A DNA stretch of 64,000 nucleotides from Pseudomonas sp. TH31 (lineage in GTDB: Bacteria > Pseudomonadota > Gammaproteobacteria > Pseudomonadales > Pseudomonadaceae), in contig NZ_JAEKEZ010000030.1 of the NCBI RefSeq assembly GCF_016650815.1, forward strand, positions 7,501-71,500, given 5' to 3'. The position numbers and the translations under genes were made by a program. The notes under the pieces were generated by a model, which was given only the letters and a program-made list of their open reading frames with translations, had not been told where the DNA came from and made no database searches. Below are positions 45,788 through 55,257 of the stretch, in pieces (within the stretch, counting starts at the first letter, position 1; every line of letters begins with the position of its first letter).

Positions 45788-46483
45788 TTATTTACGCGAG
45801 AAATGTACGACCAGCCTGTCGCCAACCATCTGCAGAACCTGCACCAGCACCAGCAACAGCACCACGGTGACGATCATCACATCGGTCTGGAAACGCTGGT
45901 AGCCGAAACGGATCGCCAGGTCGCCCAAACCACCGGCGCCGACCACACCGGCCATCGCCGTGTAGGACACCAGTGTAATCGCCGTCACCGTAATCGCCGC
46001 GTAGATACCCGGACGGGCTTCTGGCAGCAAGGCGTTGATGATGATTTGCCTGGTGGTCGCGCCCATGGCCTGGGTCGCTTCGATGATGCCGCGATCGACT
46101 TCACGCAGGGCGGTTTCCACCAGTCGCGCGAAGAACGGCGTGGCGCCTACCACCAGCGGTGGAATCGCGCCCGCAACGCCGAGCGAAGTGCCGGTGATCA
46201 ATACCGTGAACGGGATCATCACGATAAGCAGAATGATGAACGGCAGCGAACGCAGGATGTTCACCGCCAGCGACATCAATGCGTAGGCCGCTCGGTTTTC
46301 GAGCAACTGTCGCGGGCTGCACAGGAACAGCAGCACACCCAGCGGCAGGCCGAGCAAGATAGTGAACAACAGCGAACCACCGAGCATCTGCATCGTGTCG
46401 CTGGAGGCCAGCCCGATTTCCAGCCAGTCGATGTTCTTGAAGAACGCTTTGATTGTTTCTACTGCAGCGTCATACGTTTCCAT
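45788..46483 (-). CDS. metI: methionine ABC transporter permease
   Basis: 231 residues, five or six transmembrane helices, with the EAA loop EATQAMGATTRQIIINALLPEARPG that contacts the ATPase. The start ATG shares one base with the metN stop (TAATG), so expression is coupled. Inner-membrane channel for methionine uptake. Confidence 0.95.
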   Translation of the reverse strand: METYDAAVETIKAFFKNIDWLEIGLASSDTMQMLGGSLLFTILLGLPLGVLLFLCSPRQLLENRAAYALMSLAVNILRSLPFIILLIVMIPFTVLITGTSLGVAGAIPPLVVGATPFFARLVETALREVDRGIIEATQAMGATTRQIIINALLPEARPGIYAAITVTAITLVSYTAMAGVVGAGGLGDLAIRFGYQRFQTDVMIVTVVLLLVLVQVLQMVGDRLVVHFSRK

Positions 46484-47489
46484 TAGCGCAGCACCTCCAT
46501 GTGGACGTCAGCCGCAGTGAAGAGGCCGAACGCCGCCTCCATGTCGCCGCCGGTGACGGCCAGGGTCAATTGCCCGTAAGGAACGTCTTTGATGCGGTCG
46601 ATACGACCGGCCAGGATGCTGTAGTCCACGCCGGTTTCCCTCGCGACGGTACCGAGCAATGGCGCGTAGGTCGCTTCGCCCTGGAAGGTCAGACGCACGA
46701 TACGGCCCGGCACGTGAGCGAAGTCATCGCGCTGTTCGCTTTCGTCGATCTGCTCGCTTTCCTGCACGAAACGCTTGGTGGTCGGGTGCTTGGGATGCAG
46801 GAACACCTCGGCCACCGAGCCTTGCTCGACAATCACGCCTGCGTCCATCACGGCCACTTGGTCGCAAACGCGGCGGATCACGTCCATCTCGTGGGTGATC
46901 AGCACGATGGTCAGCTTCAGCTCGCGATTGATCTCGGCCAGCAATTGCAGGACCGATGCGGTGGTCTGCGGGTCCAGGGCGCTGGTGGCTTCGTCGCACA
47001 GCAGGATTTTCGGCTTGGTCGCCAGGGCGCGGGCGATGCCGACGCGCTGCTTCTGGCCACCGGACAACTGCGCCGGGTACTTCCTGGCATGGTCGGACAA
47101 ACCCACCGGGCCAACAGTTCGGCCACACGCTGGTCAATCTCGCTGCGGGACAACTCACCGGCCAGGGTCAGCGGCAGCGCGACGTTGTCGGCCACAGTCT
47201 TGGACGCCAGCAGGTTGAAGTGCTGGAAAATCATCCCGACTTGCTGACGGAAACGTCGCAGGCTATTGGCATCCAGCGCGGTGACTTCTTCGCCATCGAC
47301 GAAGATTTTGCCGCCACTGGACTCTTCCAGGCGATTGATCAGACGCAGCAGGGTACTTTTTCCCGCACCGGAATGACCGATCAGGCCGAAGACCTGACCG
47401 TTCTCAATCGTCAGACTGGTCGGATGCAGGGCGGGAATATCCTTACCGGCGACGCGGTAAGTCTTATGGACGTTTTGAAACTCGATCAC
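46483..47489 (-). CDS. metN: methionine ABC transporter ATP-binding protein, one frameshift
   Basis: About 335 residues after correction. Walker [11 protein letters not shown]-loop MIFQHFNLL, signature [15 protein letters not shown] and Walker [14 protein letters not shown] are visible, then a C-terminal ACT-like regulatory domain (methionine sensing). The frame breaks at VAELLAR: at 47106-47107 the run CC should be CCC to give [13 protein letters not shown]. Because both halves are fully conserved, a sequencing deletion is likely. First gene of the transcript. Confidence 0.93.
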
Positions 47490-47754
47490 GTAGCGAACCT
47501 TGTGGGGCGCGTTGGAAAAGGATCAGCGGTTAGCCGGGCGCGCATTTTAGCCTGTCCGTATAGAGGTTATTAGCATTTATTCCGCATTCAACCTTTCATT
47601 TGGAAATAACGCGATCAAAGGTCATAAAAAAGGAACGGCTAAAAACCTCATCAGTCACTAATTAGGCAACTCGAAAACGCCCCCGGTGCCGTGCCTGGGG
47701 AATTGCTCAAGAGTCCTGGCTACGGCGGGAATCGCAACGAGGAGTTTACGTCTG

Positions 47755-49893
47755 ATGAGTACCAAAAAGCCTGCCGCCCCCAAAAGCGCACTGGCCGGGA
47801 CCGACACCCTGGACCGCGGCAACACCAACGCCAAGCTCGACAGCCTGGAACAATTTCGCTCCGATGCCACTGAACAGGCGCTACGCACCAACCAGGGCGT
47901 GAAGGTTTCGGATAACCAGAACACCTTGAAGGTCGGCGCCCGCGGGCCGTCGCTGCTGGAAGACTTCATCATGCGTGAAAAGATCACGCATTTTGACCAT
48001 GAGCGCATCCCGGAGCGCATCGTTCATGCCCGTGGCACCGGCGCCCATGGTTACTTCCAGACCTACGAAAACCATTTCGCCCTGACCAAGGCTGGCTTCC
48101 TACAGGATCCGGGCAAGAAAACCCCGGTATTCACTCGTTTCTCTACCGTTCAAGGCCCCCGCGGGTCAGGCGATACCGTGCGGGACGTACGAGGTTTCGC
48201 CGTGAAGTTCTTCACTGACGAAGGCAACTTCGACCTGGTGGGCAACAACATGCCGGTGTTCTTCATTCAGGACGCGATCAAGTTTCCCGACTTCGTCCAC
48301 GCGGTAAAACCCGAGCCCCACAACGAGATGCCGACTGGCGGCTCGGCCCATGACACGTTCTGGGACTTCGTGTCCCTGCAACCCGAGTCGGCACACATGG
48401 TCATCTGGACGATGTCCGACCGGGCGATCCCGAAAAGCCTGCGCAGCATGCAGGGCTTCGGCATCCACACCTTTCGGTTGATCAATGCCGAAGGCAAATC
48501 ACGCTTCGTCAAATTTCACTGGCGCCCCACTGCCGGCACTTGCTCGCTGGTGTGGGATGAAGCGCAGAAACTCGCCGGTAAAGACACTGACTTCCACCGT
48601 CGCGATCTCTGGGAGGCCATCGAGGCCGGGGACTACCCGGAATGGGAACTTGGCGTACAAATCATCGAGGAAGAAAACGAACATAGCTTCGACTTCGACA
48701 TCCTCGACCCGACCAAACTGATCCCGGAAGAAATCGTCCCGATCACACCGCTGGGCAAAATGGTCCTTAACCGTAACCCGGACAATTTTTTCGCCGAAAC
48801 CGAGCAGGTAGCGTTTTGCCCGGGACACATCGTGCCGGGCATCGACTTCTCCAACGATCCACTGCTGCAAGGTCGGCTGTTTTCCTACACCGACACGCAA
48901 ATCAGCCGACTCGGCGGGCCGAACTTTCACGAGATTCCGATCAACCGTCCGCTGGCACCGTTCCACAACGGCCAGCGGGATGCGTTGCACCGCACCACCA
49001 TCGACAAGGGTCGCGCGTCCTACGAGCCCAACTCGATTGATGGCGGTTGGCCGAAAGAAACCCCGGCGGCGGCGAAGGACGGCGGCTTCGAGACGTACCC
49101 GGAACGCATCGACGCCAACAAGATCCGGCAGCGCAGCGAGTCGTTCAGCGATCACTTTTCCCAGGCGCGGTTGTTCTTCAAGAGCATGAGCAAGCACGAG
49201 CAGGAACACATCATCTCGGCTTACAGCTTCGAGTTGGGCAAGGTTGAGCGGTTGTGGATTCGTGAGCGGCAAGTTAACGAGATCCTCGCCAATATCGACC
49301 TGGAACTGGCCAAGCGTGTGGCGCAGAACCTGGGGCTGCCGGCGCCGAAGGCCGGGACTGTTGATGTGCGTAAAACGTCGCTGGATCATTCGCCGGCGCT
49401 GAGTCAGGCCAATTTGCTGCCAGAAAACATCAAAACCCGGAAAGTGGCGATTCTTGCGGCCAACGGCGTCGATGGTGCAGCGATCGAGGCGATGAAGAAA
49501 GCGCTGGCCGCCGAGGGTGCTCATGCCAAATTGCTTGGGCCGACTTCAGCGCCGGTTACAACCGCCGATGGCAAAGCACTGCCGGTGGATGCGTCGATGG
49601 AGGGTCTGCCGTCGGTGGCGTTCGATGCGGTGTTCGTGCCGGGTGGCTCGGCGTCGATCAAGGCGTTGAGCGGTGATGGCGTGGCGTTGCATTACTTGCT
49701 GGAGGCCTACAAGCATCTGAAGGCAATCGCGCTGCATGGCGAAGCCAGGCAATTGCTGGATGTGTTGAAACTGGAAGCGGATGCCGGATTGATCGTTGGC
49801 GCGGATGCCAAGCTGTTCAAGGCATTTTTTGCCGCCATCGGGCAGCATCGGGTGTGGGACAGGGAGCCCAGGGCCAAGGCGATTCCGGCTTAA
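47755..49893 (+). CDS. katE: large-subunit catalase HPII
   Basis: 712 residues. Clade II catalase: catalytic His91 in [13 protein letters not shown], Asn in [14 protein letters not shown], the haem-ligand Tyr region in [14 protein letters not shown], and a C-terminal DJ-1/PfpI-like domain (from about residue 560: [14 protein letters not shown] and [12 protein letters not shown]). Decomposes hydrogen peroxide in the cytoplasm; usually RpoS-dependent. The ATG at 47755 follows CGAGGAG. Monocistronic, preceded by about 265 bp of gene-free DNA and followed by a class C REP pair. Confidence 0.95.
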   Translation: MSTKKPAAPKSALAGTDTLDRGNTNAKLDSLEQFRSDATEQALRTNQGVKVSDNQNTLKVGARGPSLLEDFIMREKITHFDHERIPERIVHARGTGAHGYFQTYENHFALTKAGFLQDPGKKTPVFTRFSTVQGPRGSGDTVRDVRGFAVKFFTDEGNFDLVGNNMPVFFIQDAIKFPDFVHAVKPEPHNEMPTGGSAHDTFWDFVSLQPESAHMVIWTMSDRAIPKSLRSMQGFGIHTFRLINAEGKSRFVKFHWRPTAGTCSLVWDEAQKLAGKDTDFHRRDLWEAIEAGDYPEWELGVQIIEEENEHSFDFDILDPTKLIPEEIVPITPLGKMVLNRNPDNFFAETEQVAFCPGHIVPGIDFSNDPLLQGRLFSYTDTQISRLGGPNFHEIPINRPLAPFHNGQRDALHRTTIDKGRASYEPNSIDGGWPKETPAAAKDGGFETYPERIDANKIRQRSESFSDHFSQARLFFKSMSKHEQEHIISAYSFELGKVERLWIRERQVNEILANIDLELAKRVAQNLGLPAPKAGTVDVRKTSLDHSPALSQANLLPENIKTRKVAILAANGVDGAAIEAMKKALAAEGAHAKLLGPTSAPVTTADGKALPVDASMEGLPSVAFDAVFVPGGSASIKALSGDGVALHYLLEAYKHLKAIALHGEARQLLDVLKLEADAGLIVGADAKLFKAFFAAIGQHRVWDREPRAKAIPA

Positions 49894-49911
49894 GTTTTTT
49901 ATTGATCGCAA

Positions 49912-50010
49912 AGGCGCCATCGCGGGCAAGCCTTGCTCCTACGGGTTCGCGTTGTTCACATAATTAGCGAACGCCGCGGACCTGTGGGAGCAAGGCTTGC
50001 CCGCGATGCT
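49912..50010. repeat. REPIN, class C
   Basis: ATCGCGGGCAAGCCTTGCTC and GAGCAAGGCTTGCCCGCGAT in inverse orientation; the same class as the pairs around the RAYT gene. Confidence 0.9.
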
Positions 50011-50012
50011 TT

Positions 50013-50729
50013 TCAGGGTTTACGCGGGCTTAGAACGATCTGCGCCGGAACATTGCGCAAAATCTGTTTTTCCAGCTTCAAATCGAAATCCGAATCGAGC
50101 TTCTTCACGCGCTTGGTGAGCAGAGTGGCCAACCACGGGTAATCCTGGGTACGCGGCGCCTGAATGCTCACGGCGCATTCATAATTCACAACATCGGCGG
50201 CGATAGCGTCCAGTTGATGACGAAGCTTGCTCATATCGGTGAGGTTCAACGCCACCGTGGTGCTTTCAGCCGTCGGGTCGATGACTTTGGCTTTCGGCTT
50301 GGCTTCAGCCGCCATCAGCGCTGCTTCAGCCTTGTCCAGCTCAGCCTTGCGCGCATTGACGATGGCGTTGTTAACCCCACCGGTCAGCGCCGGGGCCTTG
50401 GGCATCAATGCCCGTGCACGGCTCAGGGCGGTCGCGGCAGCGTTTACATCGCCTTTTTGCAACACGATCTGGCTGCGTTGCAAATAGGCTTCGGCCAGTT
50501 GCCGTTGGTACTGCACAAGGCTTGGGTCGTCGGGCGACTGGGCCTGCAAGGCCGCCAGTTGATCTTCGGCGGTGGCCAGCTCGCTGCTGGCCAGGTTTTG
50601 TTCCAGCTGTGCGATGGCCGTGGCCCGTGCATCGGGGGCATCGGTGGCCGCCGGTGGCGTGCTTTGGCAGGCGCCCAGCAGCAGAGAAAATGCGACAAGG
50701 AGCAGATAACGGGAGGCGAACGACTTCAT
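50013..50729 (-). CDS. PA5502-type lipoprotein
   Basis: 238 residues: lipobox LLGAC with Cys21, then an alanine/glutamine-rich helical region of TPR-like character (ATAIAQLEQNLASSELATAED, LAEAYLQRSQIVLQKGD) and a C-terminal domain IAADVVNYECAVSIQAPRTQDYPW. A homologue lies next to znuB in P. aeruginosa too, so it may belong to the zinc-uptake neighbourhood; function is unknown. Starts 37 bp after the znuB stop, same strand. Confidence 0.8.
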   Translation of the reverse strand: MKSFASRYLLLVAFSLLLGACQSTPPAATDAPDARATAIAQLEQNLASSELATAEDQLAALQAQSPDDPSLVQYQRQLAEAYLQRSQIVLQKGDVNAAATALSRARALMPKAPALTGGVNNAIVNARKAELDKAEAALMAAEAKPKAKVIDPTAESTTVALNLTDMSKLRHQLDAIAADVVNYECAVSIQAPRTQDYPWLATLLTKRVKKLDSDFDLKLEKQILRNVPAQIVLSPRKP

Positions 50730-50766
50730 TCCTGCGACTCTCTATTTGCGCAAAAAACGAGCAAGT

Positions 50767-51555
50767 CTACACCCCTCGACGGGGCAGGACAAAACTCAGC
50801 AGAAACAGTGCGGCGGCCGTCACAACAATCGACGGGCCCGCCGGGGTGTCCTTGAACCATGACAACGCCAGCCCGCCACACACCGCGAGCATGCCCAGCA
50901 GGCTCGCGCCCAGTGCCATCTGCTCCGGTGAGCGGGCGTGACGTTGTGCCGCAGCCGCCGGGATGATCAACAACGAAGTAATCAGCAACACACCGACGAT
51001 CTTCATCGCTACGGCAATCACTACGGCGATCAGCAACATCAGCGTCAGGCGCAACGCCGCCACCGGCAAACCTTCCACCGTGGCCAACTCTTCGTGCACG
51101 GTGATCGCCAGCAATGGCCGCCACAACGTCACCAGCAACGCCAGCACCGCCGCGCTGCCACCGAGGATCCAGGCCAGGTCGGTCGGGCTGATCGCCAGCA
51201 GGTCGCCAAACAAATAAGCCATCAGGTCGATCCGCACTTCATGCATGAAGCTTAGTACCACCAGGCCCAGCGAGAGCGTACTCGGTGCGAGAATTCCCAA
51301 AAGCGTGTCAGACGCCAGCGGCTGGCGCTGCTGCAAAGTCACCAGCAACACTGCCAGCAGCAGGCAACCGACGGTCACCGCCACGGTCGGGCTCACATCC
51401 AGCAGAAAGCCCAGGGCCACGCCCAGTAGCGCGGCGTGGGACAAGGTATCGCCGAAGTAGGCCATACGGCGCCAGACCACGAACGAACCCAACGGGCCCG
51501 CGACCAGGGCCAGGGCCAGACCTGCAAGCAGGGCGTAGAGCAGAAAATCAGCCAT
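50767..51555 (-). CDS. znuB: zinc ABC transporter permease
   Basis: 262 residues, eight or so transmembrane helices: [31 protein letters not shown] (ABC-3 permease signature), [18 protein letters not shown]. Forms the inner-membrane channel for Zn(II) with ZnuC and ZnuA. The ATG at 51555 overlaps the znuC end by 8 bp. Part of the zur-znuC-znuB operon; Zur repression is expected. Confidence 0.95.
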   Translation of the reverse strand: MADFLLYALLAGLALALVAGPLGSFVVWRRMAYFGDTLSHAALLGVALGFLLDVSPTVAVTVGCLLLAVLLVTLQQRQPLASDTLLGILAPSTLSLGLVVLSFMHEVRIDLMAYLFGDLLAISPTDLAWILGGSAAVLALLVTLWRPLLAITVHEELATVEGLPVAALRLTLMLLIAVVIAVAMKIVGVLLITSLLIIPAAAAQRHARSPEQMALGASLLGMLAVCGGLALSWFKDTPAGPSIVVTAAALFLLSFVLPRRGV

Positions 51556-52333
51556 GCTTGCAGCTATCTCCATGAACGTGGGGTGGGGCCGACGCGGTCG
51601 CGCTGACCACCGAACCATGCAGGTCATGAGCATGGTCGTGATGGTGGTGATAAATCGCAAGGCTTTGTGCGTTCTTGCCGAAAAGCTCGACGAAAGCGGG
51701 ATCGCCGCTGACGTGTTCCGGGTGCCCGGAGCAGCAGACGTGGCGATTCAGGCAAACCACCTGGTCGGTGGTGCTCATCACCAGGTGCAAATCGTGGGAA
51801 ACCATCAACACGCCGCAACCGTGACGGTCGCGCAGACGCGTGATCAGGCTGTACAGGTCGGCCTGACCCGCCACATCGACGCCTTGCACCGGTTCATCGA
51901 GCACCAGTAGTTCCGGCTCACGCAACAATGCCCGGGCCAGTAGCACACGCTGCATTTCGCCACCAGACACCGTTTGCACCGGGCTGTCGATCACCTGCTC
52001 GGCGCCGACTTCCTTGAGGGCCGCCAACGCCCGCGCCCGGTCCACGCCGGGCACCAGGCGCAGAAAGCGCAGTACCGAGAGTGGCAGGGTTGGATCGACA
52101 TGAAGTTTTTGCGGCATGTAGCCAACGCGCAGTTTCGGCTTGCGCCAGACACTGCCGCTGTCCGGTTTCAACAGGCCGAGTACGGCGCGCACCAGAGTGG
52201 TTTTGCCAGCGCCGTTGGGGCCGATCAGGGTCACGATCTGCCCAGGTTCGACGCTCAGATCAATGTTTTCCAGGACGTTTTGCCCGGCAAACGTGACGGC
52301 AACCTGCTCAAGACGGATCAGCGCGTTGCTCAT
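51548..52333 (-). CDS. znuC: zinc ABC transporter ATP-binding protein
   Basis: 261 residues. Walker [10 protein letters not shown], signature [15 protein letters not shown], Walker [13 protein letters not shown]. The C-terminal ~35 residues form a His-rich tail ([13 protein letters not shown] and [12 protein letters not shown]) that may bind zinc. The ATG at 52333 shares a base with the zur stop (TGATG). Powers zinc uptake from the cytoplasmic side. Confidence 0.95.
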   Translation of the reverse strand: MSNALIRLEQVAVTFAGQNVLENIDLSVEPGQIVTLIGPNGAGKTTLVRAVLGLLKPDSGSVWRKPKLRVGYMPQKLHVDPTLPLSVLRFLRLVPGVDRARALAALKEVGAEQVIDSPVQTVSGGEMQRVLLARALLREPELLVLDEPVQGVDVAGQADLYSLITRLRDRHGCGVLMVSHDLHLVMSTTDQVVCLNRHVCCSGHPEHVSGDPAFVELFGKNAQSLAIYHHHHDHAHDLHGSVVSATASAPPHVHGDSCKHG

Positions 52334-52815
52334 CAAGCCCCCTGGCAACCCGAGCAGAGCCCGACCACTTCAACGGTCTGGGCCTCCACGACAAATCCGA
52401 CATCTTTGGCGCTGAAGACAATCGCGTCGCTGATGGATTTTTGTTCAAGTTCAATCGCAGCGTGGCATTCGCGGCAGATCAGGAACTGACCCTGGTGGGC
52501 GTGCTCCGGGTGATTGCAGCCAACGAAGGCGTTCAACGACGAGATGCGGTGCACAAGGCCGTTATCCAGCAGGAAATCCAGCGCCCGGTATACGGTCGGT
52601 GGCGCGGCGCGTCGGCCATCCTGCTCGCTGAGTACCGCCAGAATGTCGTAGGCGCCCAGCGGCTTGTGGCTTTGCCAGACCAGTTCCAGCACCCGTCGGC
52701 GCAGGGCGGTCAGGCGCAACCCCTGACGTGCGCACAAGGCATCGGCCTCAGACAATGCGCTATGAACGCAATGAGAGTGGTCGTGGGGACGGCTGGCAAT
52801 CGGTGTTTTAGGCAT
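52333..52815 (-). CDS. zur: zinc uptake regulator, Fur family
   Basis: 160 residues. Winged-helix DNA-binding domain ([43 protein letters not shown]) and a C-terminal metal-binding domain with CRECH and CSGCQ pairs for structural zinc. Known as Np20/Zur in pseudomonads: zinc-loaded dimers repress zur-znuCB and znuA. Coupled to znuC by overlapping stop/start. Divergent from znuA over 66 bp. Confidence 0.94.
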   Translation of the reverse strand: MPKTPIASRPHDHSHCVHSALSEADALCARQGLRLTALRRRVLELVWQSHKPLGAYDILAVLSEQDGRRAAPPTVYRALDFLLDNGLVHRISSLNAFVGCNHPEHAHQGQFLICRECHAAIELEQKSISDAIVFSAKDVGFVVEAQTVEVVGLCSGCQGA

Positions 52816-52837
52816 GAGCGGCGACGAGTTTTGTGAG

Positions 52838-52856
52838 AGACGTTATTATGTTACTC
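52838..52856. promoter_or_regulatory. candidate Zur box between zur and znuA
   Basis: AGACGTTATTATGTTACTC contains GTTAT and an AT-rich core close to the Zur-box core GTTATAATATAAC; the right arm is degraded. It is the only AT-rich stretch in the short shared promoter. Confidence 0.45.
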
Positions 52857-52881
52857 GTTCTCGCCTCTTCGAGTGGTCATC

Positions 52882-53802
52882 GTGTCCCGACTTTTTTCTA
52901 TTCCTGTCGCATTTATCGCAAGTTTCCTGTTGATCGGCTCGGCGCAAGCAGAAGTCAAAGTGCTCACCAGCATCAAGCCGCTGCAGTTGATTGCGGCGGC
53001 AGTGCAGGACGGCGTGGCGATTCCGGAAGTGTTGCTGCCGCCAGGGGCTTCGCCGCATAACTACGCCTTGCGCCCTTCCGATGTACGCAAGGTGCAGTCG
53101 GTCGATCTGGTGTACTGGATCGGTCCGGACATGGAAGGTTTCCTGCCGCGCGTGCTGAAAGGTCGCACGCTGCCCACCGTAGCCGTGCAGGATTTGCCTG
53201 GCATGAAGCTGCGACACTTCGCCGAAGATAGCCAATCTCACGCCGAAGATGCCGACGAACATGACCACGATCATCGCCCGGGCACCCTGGACGCACATTT
53301 GTGGCTGTCGCCGATCAACGCTCGGGTGATCGCCACGAAAATGGCCACCGACCTGAGTGCCGCCGATCCCGACAATGCGGCGCGCTATCAGAGCAACCTC
53401 AAGGCGTTCGATGAGCGTCTGGATGCATTGGACCTACGCCTGAAGGCTCGCCTGGCAGGCATCGCCGGTAAGCCTTACTTCGTGTTCCACGAAGCGTTCG
53501 ACTACTTCGAAGACGCTTACGGCCTCAAGCACACCGGCGTGTTCAGCGTCGCCGCTGAAGTCCAGCCTGGCGCCCAGCATGTCGCGGCGATGCGCACGCG
53601 ATTGCAGGAAGTCGGCAAGACTTGCGTGTTCAGCGAACCGCCGCTGCGGCCACGTCTGGCGGAAACCCTGGTGGCCGGCCTGCCGGTGAAACTGGCGGAA
53701 CTGGATGCACTGGGCGGCTACACCCCGGCGACCGCTCAGGGGTATGAACAGGTACTGGAGAAGTTGGGGAATGATTTGGCGGGGTGCCTGGAGTCGTTGT
53801 AA
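52882..53802 (+). CDS. znuA: zinc ABC transporter periplasmic binding protein
   Basis: 306 residues. Signal peptide MSRLFSIPVAFIASFLLIGS, then SIKPLQLIAAAV, the His-containing PPGASPHNYALRPSDV, a charged His/Asp loop (HAEDADEHDHDHRPG) that captures zinc, DAHLWLSPINAR and the conserved FVFHEAFDYFEDAYGL. The GTG at 52882 is taken as start (GAG about 8 bases upstream); an in-frame GTG at 52873 is less likely. Divergent from zur; the two share a promoter region. Confidence 0.94.
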   Translation: MSRLFSIPVAFIASFLLIGSAQAEVKVLTSIKPLQLIAAAVQDGVAIPEVLLPPGASPHNYALRPSDVRKVQSVDLVYWIGPDMEGFLPRVLKGRTLPTVAVQDLPGMKLRHFAEDSQSHAEDADEHDHDHRPGTLDAHLWLSPINARVIATKMATDLSAADPDNAARYQSNLKAFDERLDALDLRLKARLAGIAGKPYFVFHEAFDYFEDAYGLKHTGVFSVAAEVQPGAQHVAAMRTRLQEVGKTCVFSEPPLRPRLAETLVAGLPVKLAELDALGGYTPATAQGYEQVLEKLGNDLAGCLESL

Positions 53803-53810
53803 CCCCATAA

Positions 53811-53879
53811 AAAGATCGCAGCCTTCGGCAGCTCCTACACCGATCTCCGTAGGAGCTGCCGAAGGCTGCGATCTTTTGA
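53811..53879. repeat. REPIN, class A
   Basis: AAAAGATCGCAGCCTTCGGC and GCCGAAGGCTGCGATCTTTT in inverse orientation, 10 bases apart, between convergent znuA and thrB. Confidence 0.9.
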
Positions 53880-53882
53880 TTT

Positions 53883-54832
53883 TTAAAGGGCAAACGGCAA
53901 CGGATTACTCACCTTCTGCCGCTGCGCCAAGCGCAGCTGAAACTCCATCGGATCGTGAATCAACACATCCTGTCCGGCGAAGGACTCGGCGGCAATCAAC
54001 CGCGACAGCCAGAACCGCACGCACGCCACGCGCAGCATGGTCGGCCACAATTCGGCCTCGGCCGCAGTAAACGGGCGCAGCGCCGCATAGGCGCCCAACA
54101 AGGCCCGGGCTCGCGGCCCGTCGATCAAGCCTTGTTCGTCCGAACACCAATCATTCAGGGCAATCGCCACGTCGTACAACATCGGCCCGGAACAGGCGTT
54201 GTAGAAGTCGATCAACCCGGTCAGGTGCGTGCCTTCGAACATCGCGTTGTCGCGGAACAGGTCGGCGTGGATGTTCGCCCGTGGCAGCGCCAGAATTTTC
54301 TCTTTCCGCTGAGTGATTTCATCCAGCGCCCGTTGCAACAGATCGCTTTGCTCAGCGTTCAGGTGCGAGAGCAACTGCGTGCCCTCCTCCAGCATCCAGT
54401 CCAGGCCACGATCCGTCTTGCGCTTTATCATGTTGGCCTGGGTCGCCAGGTGCAGATGGCCGAGGAGCTCGCCCACTTGTGAACAATGCTGGGCGTTGGC
54501 ATCCTTGATGTGCTTGCCGGCCAGACGCGGCTGCAACAGCGCCGGCTTGCCCGCCAATTCGCGCAAGGCCACGCCGTCGGTGGTGCGCAGCGCGTACGGC
54601 ACTGGCAAGTCGGCATCGTGCAACACGTCGAGCAGTTCGATGAAGAACGGCATTTCCTGAACCGGGCCGCGCTCGACCAGGGTCAGGACAAACTCGCCCT
54701 TCTCCAGGCTGATAAAAAAATTGGTGTTTTCGCTACCGGCAGCAATCCCCTGGAAATCGAGCAGGCGGCCGAGCCCGTACGGGGCGAGAAAGGTTTCCAG
54801 CTCGGGCCGAGCCAGGGGGTAAACACAGACAT
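53883..54832 (-). CDS. thrB: homoserine kinase (ThrB, APH-fold), frameshift near the N-terminus
   Basis: About 316 residues after correction. Phosphorylates homoserine in threonine synthesis; this is the aminoglycoside-phosphotransferase-like ThrB of pseudomonads, not the GHMP type. The catalytic loop NIHADLFRDNAMF and LIDFYNACSGPMLYDVAIALNDW are clear. The start ATG at 54832 gives MSVFTP, then at 54815-54819 a run of five G (plus strand) should be six to continue as LARPELETFLAPYGLGRLLDF. Without correction no start codon exists upstream of residue ~60. Probably a sequencing deletion. Confidence 0.9.
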
Positions 54833-54892
54833 GGTTAAAAACTGCTCAGTTCGGGCGCCGCGATCGAGCCGGCGCCAATTAAAATTAATAAA

Positions 54893-55183
54893 CTACTTCC
54901 ACTCAAAAATTTTCCACGACGGAATCAACATATCCGGCTGGTCCGAGCGGATGAAGTTTGCATCGGTCCCGTCCGCGCGCACCAGAAAATATGGCGGTGC
55001 GCCCTTGGGCGTGACCTTGATCGCATACAGGAAGCCGTTTTGGCGGTATTCCTGAATGACCTTGTCCCCTTCCGTGTGGATCGTGACTTCCGGCTCAGCC
55101 TTTGATACATCGTCCGCCGCCATGACGGCTAACGGAACGGCTGCAAACAACCCAGCCAGCAACAGGCGATTTAGTGTGCGCAT
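54893..55183 (-). CDS. DUF2782 exported protein
   Basis: 96 residues with a signal peptide (cleavage near AVMAADD), then EVTIHTEGDKVIQEYRQNGFLYAIKVTPKGAPPYFLVR and the end SDQPDMLIPSWKIFEW: the DUF2782 pattern. Commonly located between polA and thrB in pseudomonads. Function unknown; likely periplasmic. Divergent from polA over 74 bp. Confidence 0.88.
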   Translation of the reverse strand: MRTLNRLLLAGLFAAVPLAVMAADDVSKAEPEVTIHTEGDKVIQEYRQNGFLYAIKVTPKGAPPYFLVRADGTDANFIRSDQPDMLIPSWKIFEWK

Positions 55184-55257
55184 GATAACCTTGTCCCTTT
55201 GTCGTCAACGGTCCCGCTATTCTAGCGCCGGACCCGCCGAAAAGGTTGATCCTGCTC

